DNA of 9,012 nucleotides from Candidatus Roizmanbacteria bacterium (lineage in GTDB: Bacteria; Patescibacteriota; Microgenomatia; UBA1406; GWC2-37-13), in NCBI GenBank assembly GCA_016186235.1, contig JACPMD010000032.1, positions 1 through 9,012 of the forward strand, in the 5' to 3' direction. The stretch's first letter is position 1. Every line of letters begins with the position of its first letter. The notes under the pieces are model-generated. The model made no database searches. It saw only the letters and a program-made list of their open reading frames with translations, and had not been told where the DNA came from. A program made the translations under genes and the position numbers. Below, one piece after another: positions 7,577 through 9,012 of the stretch.

Positions 7577-7592
7577 TTTTTGACTATTACCT

Positions 7593-8066
7593 ATGCCTCG
7601 TCATCCTTATAAGAAGAGAAGAATAAAATCTGATCCGGTCCATACAAGCTATGAAGTTGCTAAACTCATTAATTATGTTATGGTCGACGGTAAAAAAACA
7701 CCCTCGCAAAAGGCCGTTTATAAAACACTTGATGAGCTCAAAAAACAAGGTCACGATGGGCTTAAGATTTTACATCAAGCAATAACAAATGTAGCACCTC
7801 TCCATGAAGTAAAACCAAGAAGGCTGGGTGGCGCTTCTTATTTAGTACCGATAGAAGTGAGGCGCGAAAGAAAACTTTTTTTAGCATTAAACTGGATCGT
7901 CAATGCGGCGAAGGCTCGATCAAATAAAGAGTATCATACATTTCAAGAAAAACTTTTGGCTGAACTTTTGGACGCTTCAAAAAATCAAGGTCAAGCGGTG
8001 AATAAGCGTCTCCAAACAGAAAAATTAGCAGAAGCAAATAAAGCGTTTGCTCACTTAAAGTGGTAA
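7593..8066 (+). CDS. rpsG: 30S ribosomal protein S7 (uS7)
   Basis: S7 binds the 3' major domain of 16S rRNA, starts assembly of the 30S head and lines the mRNA exit and E-site region. The 157-residue product, against about 156 in most bacteria, begins MPRHPYKKR and contains KLINYVMVDGKK, the signature EVKPRRLGGASYLVPIEV, the helix around LALNWIVNAAKARS, and the C-terminal EANKAFAHLKW that matches the usual FAHYRW end. The Gln usual in GGATYQVP is Leu here. It starts 16 bases after the rpsL stop. No Shine-Dalgarno site lies in the usual place; an AAGGAGG at 7550-7556 is 36 bases away, inside rpsL. The gap is too short for the S7-binding translational operator found between rpsL and rpsG in E. 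coli, so autoregulation of that type is unlikely. Confidence 0.98.
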   Translation: MPRHPYKKRRIKSDPVHTSYEVAKLINYVMVDGKKTPSQKAVYKTLDELKKQGHDGLKILHQAITNVAPLHEVKPRRLGGASYLVPIEVRRERKLFLALNWIVNAAKARSNKEYHTFQEKLLAELLDASKNQGQAVNKRLQTEKLAEANKAFAHLKW

Positions 8067-8081
8067 ATTTCCCCTTTTGTT

Positions 8082-9012
8082 ATGGCTCAACAAGGTATCA
8101 TAACTAAAAATCGGGTCGTGCCTCTGGATAAGATTAGAAATGTAGGAATTATTGCTCATATCGATTCTGGAAAGACAACTACAACCGAGCGAATTCTTTT
8201 TTACACTGGCAGGACCTATAAAATTGGAGATATTGATGAAGGAACAACTCAAATGGACTGGATGCCTCAAGAACGGGAACGAGGCATCACCATAGTCTCT
8301 GCTGCAACGACGACTTTTTGGAAGGACGTTCGTATCAATATCATCGATACACCCGGACACGTTGATTTTACCGCAGAGGTCGAAAGATCGCTCAGAGTCT
8401 TAGACGGCGGAGTTGTCATATTTGATGCAGAAGAAGGCGTACAGAGCCAGTCTGAGACAGTCTGGAGACAAGCAGATAAGTACAAAGTACCGCGCATTTG
8501 TTTCATCAATAAAATGGATAAATTAGGTGCAAATTTTGAGGCGACTATCAATGAAATTAAGGATCGCCTCGGTGCAAATCCGGCAGTTATGGTCTATCCT
8601 ATTGGTAAAGAACAAGAATTTAAAGGAATTGTTGATCTTCTCACTCAAAAAACACTCATATGGGGTGAGGATCCTCAAGGGACAAAATATTCCATCAGTG
8701 ACCAGATTCCTTCTGAGATAAAAGATAACATAGGCAAAGCGAGATCAAGATTGATAGAACAAATTGCCGAAACCGATGATAGTCTTCTCCATAAATATTT
8801 AGAGCATCAGGAATTGACAGTTGACGAGCTCAAAAAAGCATTAAGAAAAGCAGTAATCTCGTATAACCTTATTCCCGTCTACTGCGGCTCGTCGCTTCGT
8901 AATAAAGGAGTACAGCCCATACTCGACGCTATTGTCGACTATCTTCCCTCCCCTGTCGACCTCAAAGAGATGAAGGCGATAAATCCAAAAACAGGAAAAG
9001 AAGAAATGAGAA
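8082..9012 (+). CDS. fusA: Translation elongation factor G, N-terminal part (runs off the window)
   Basis: EF-G is the GTPase that moves tRNA and mRNA through the ribosome and helps recycle it. The visible 310 codons, out of roughly 700 in the family, cover the G domain with its G' insert. Motifs are G1 AHIDSGKT (25-32), switch I ERERGITI (64-71) with the Mg-binding threonine T70, G3 DTPGH (89-93) with the catalytic histidine H93, G4 NKMD (143-146), and the G5 region [11 protein letters not shown] (268-278). Position 29 is Ser where most bacterial EF-Gs have Ala; mitochondrial EF-G1 also has Ser. ATG at 8082 gives the expected short lead before the first strand. The gap to rpsG is 15 bases, pyrimidine-rich, with no Shine-Dalgarno site. 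The frame is open to the last base; domains II to V lie beyond the window. Confidence 0.97.
   Translation, partial: MAQQGIITKNRVVPLDKIRNVGIIAHIDSGKTTTTERILFYTGRTYKIGDIDEGTTQMDWMPQERERGITIVSAATTTFWKDVRINIIDTPGHVDFTAEVERSLRVLDGGVVIFDAEEGVQSQSETVWRQADKYKVPRICFINKMDKLGANFEATINEIKDRLGANPAVMVYPIGKEQEFKGIVDLLTQKTLIWGEDPQGTKYSISDQIPSEIKDNIGKARSRLIEQIAETDDSLLHKYLEHQELTVDELKKALRKAVISYNLIPVYCGSSLRNKGVQPILDAIVDYLPSPVDLKEMKAINPKTGKEEMR

Noticed and set aside
206..9012. Recoding of UGA, known in some candidate-phyla bacteria
   Set aside because: rpoB ends at TGA at the expected C-terminus and none of the genes has an in-frame TGA, so UGA is a stop here.

Overview
The window is a housekeeping block from a bacterium: rpoB, rpoC, rpsL, rpsG and the first 310 codons of fusA, all on the + strand, with no gap longer than 16 bases between genes. 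The organism looks like a member of the Candidate Phyla Radiation (Patescibacteria), perhaps Microgenomates-like. The grounds are the short RpoB (1068 aa, without the two large E. coli lineage inserts), a charged coiled-coil insert in the RpoC clamp, A+T-rich sequence, tight gene packing and few Shine-Dalgarno sites. This placement is an inference from general resemblance, not a tree. TGA, TAG and TAA all act as stops and no gene has an in-frame TGA, so the standard bacterial code applies and UGA is not recoded.

Layout. Bases 1-205 hold no convincing gene. They contain a long imperfect hairpin (30-75), an A/T-rich UP-like element (78-99), a near-consensus promoter (103-131) and a 5' leader with a small hairpin followed by seven T's. 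rpoB (206-3412) and rpoC (3412-7233) meet at a TGATG stop-start. rpoC then runs 80 bases into rpsL (7154-7576) in another frame. rpsG (7593-8066) follows after 16 bases, and fusA (8082 to beyond the window end) after 15 more.

Function. RpoB and RpoC are the two large catalytic subunits of RNA polymerase. S12 and S7 are 30S proteins of the decoding centre and the head. EF-G is the translocation GTPase. This joins the rpoBC and str operons into one probable transcription unit driven from the promoter upstream of rpoB. No terminator or second promoter is visible inside the block.

No new multi-gene system is evident. The points that deserve attention are: (i) substitutions at positions of RpoC that are almost never changed, next to intact catalytic residues; (ii) a rifampicin-pocket sequence that predicts natural resistance; (iii) the 80-base rpoC/rpsL overlap; (iv) the hairpin upstream of the promoter, possibly a transposon end; and (v) the lack of well-placed ribosome binding sites at all five genes.
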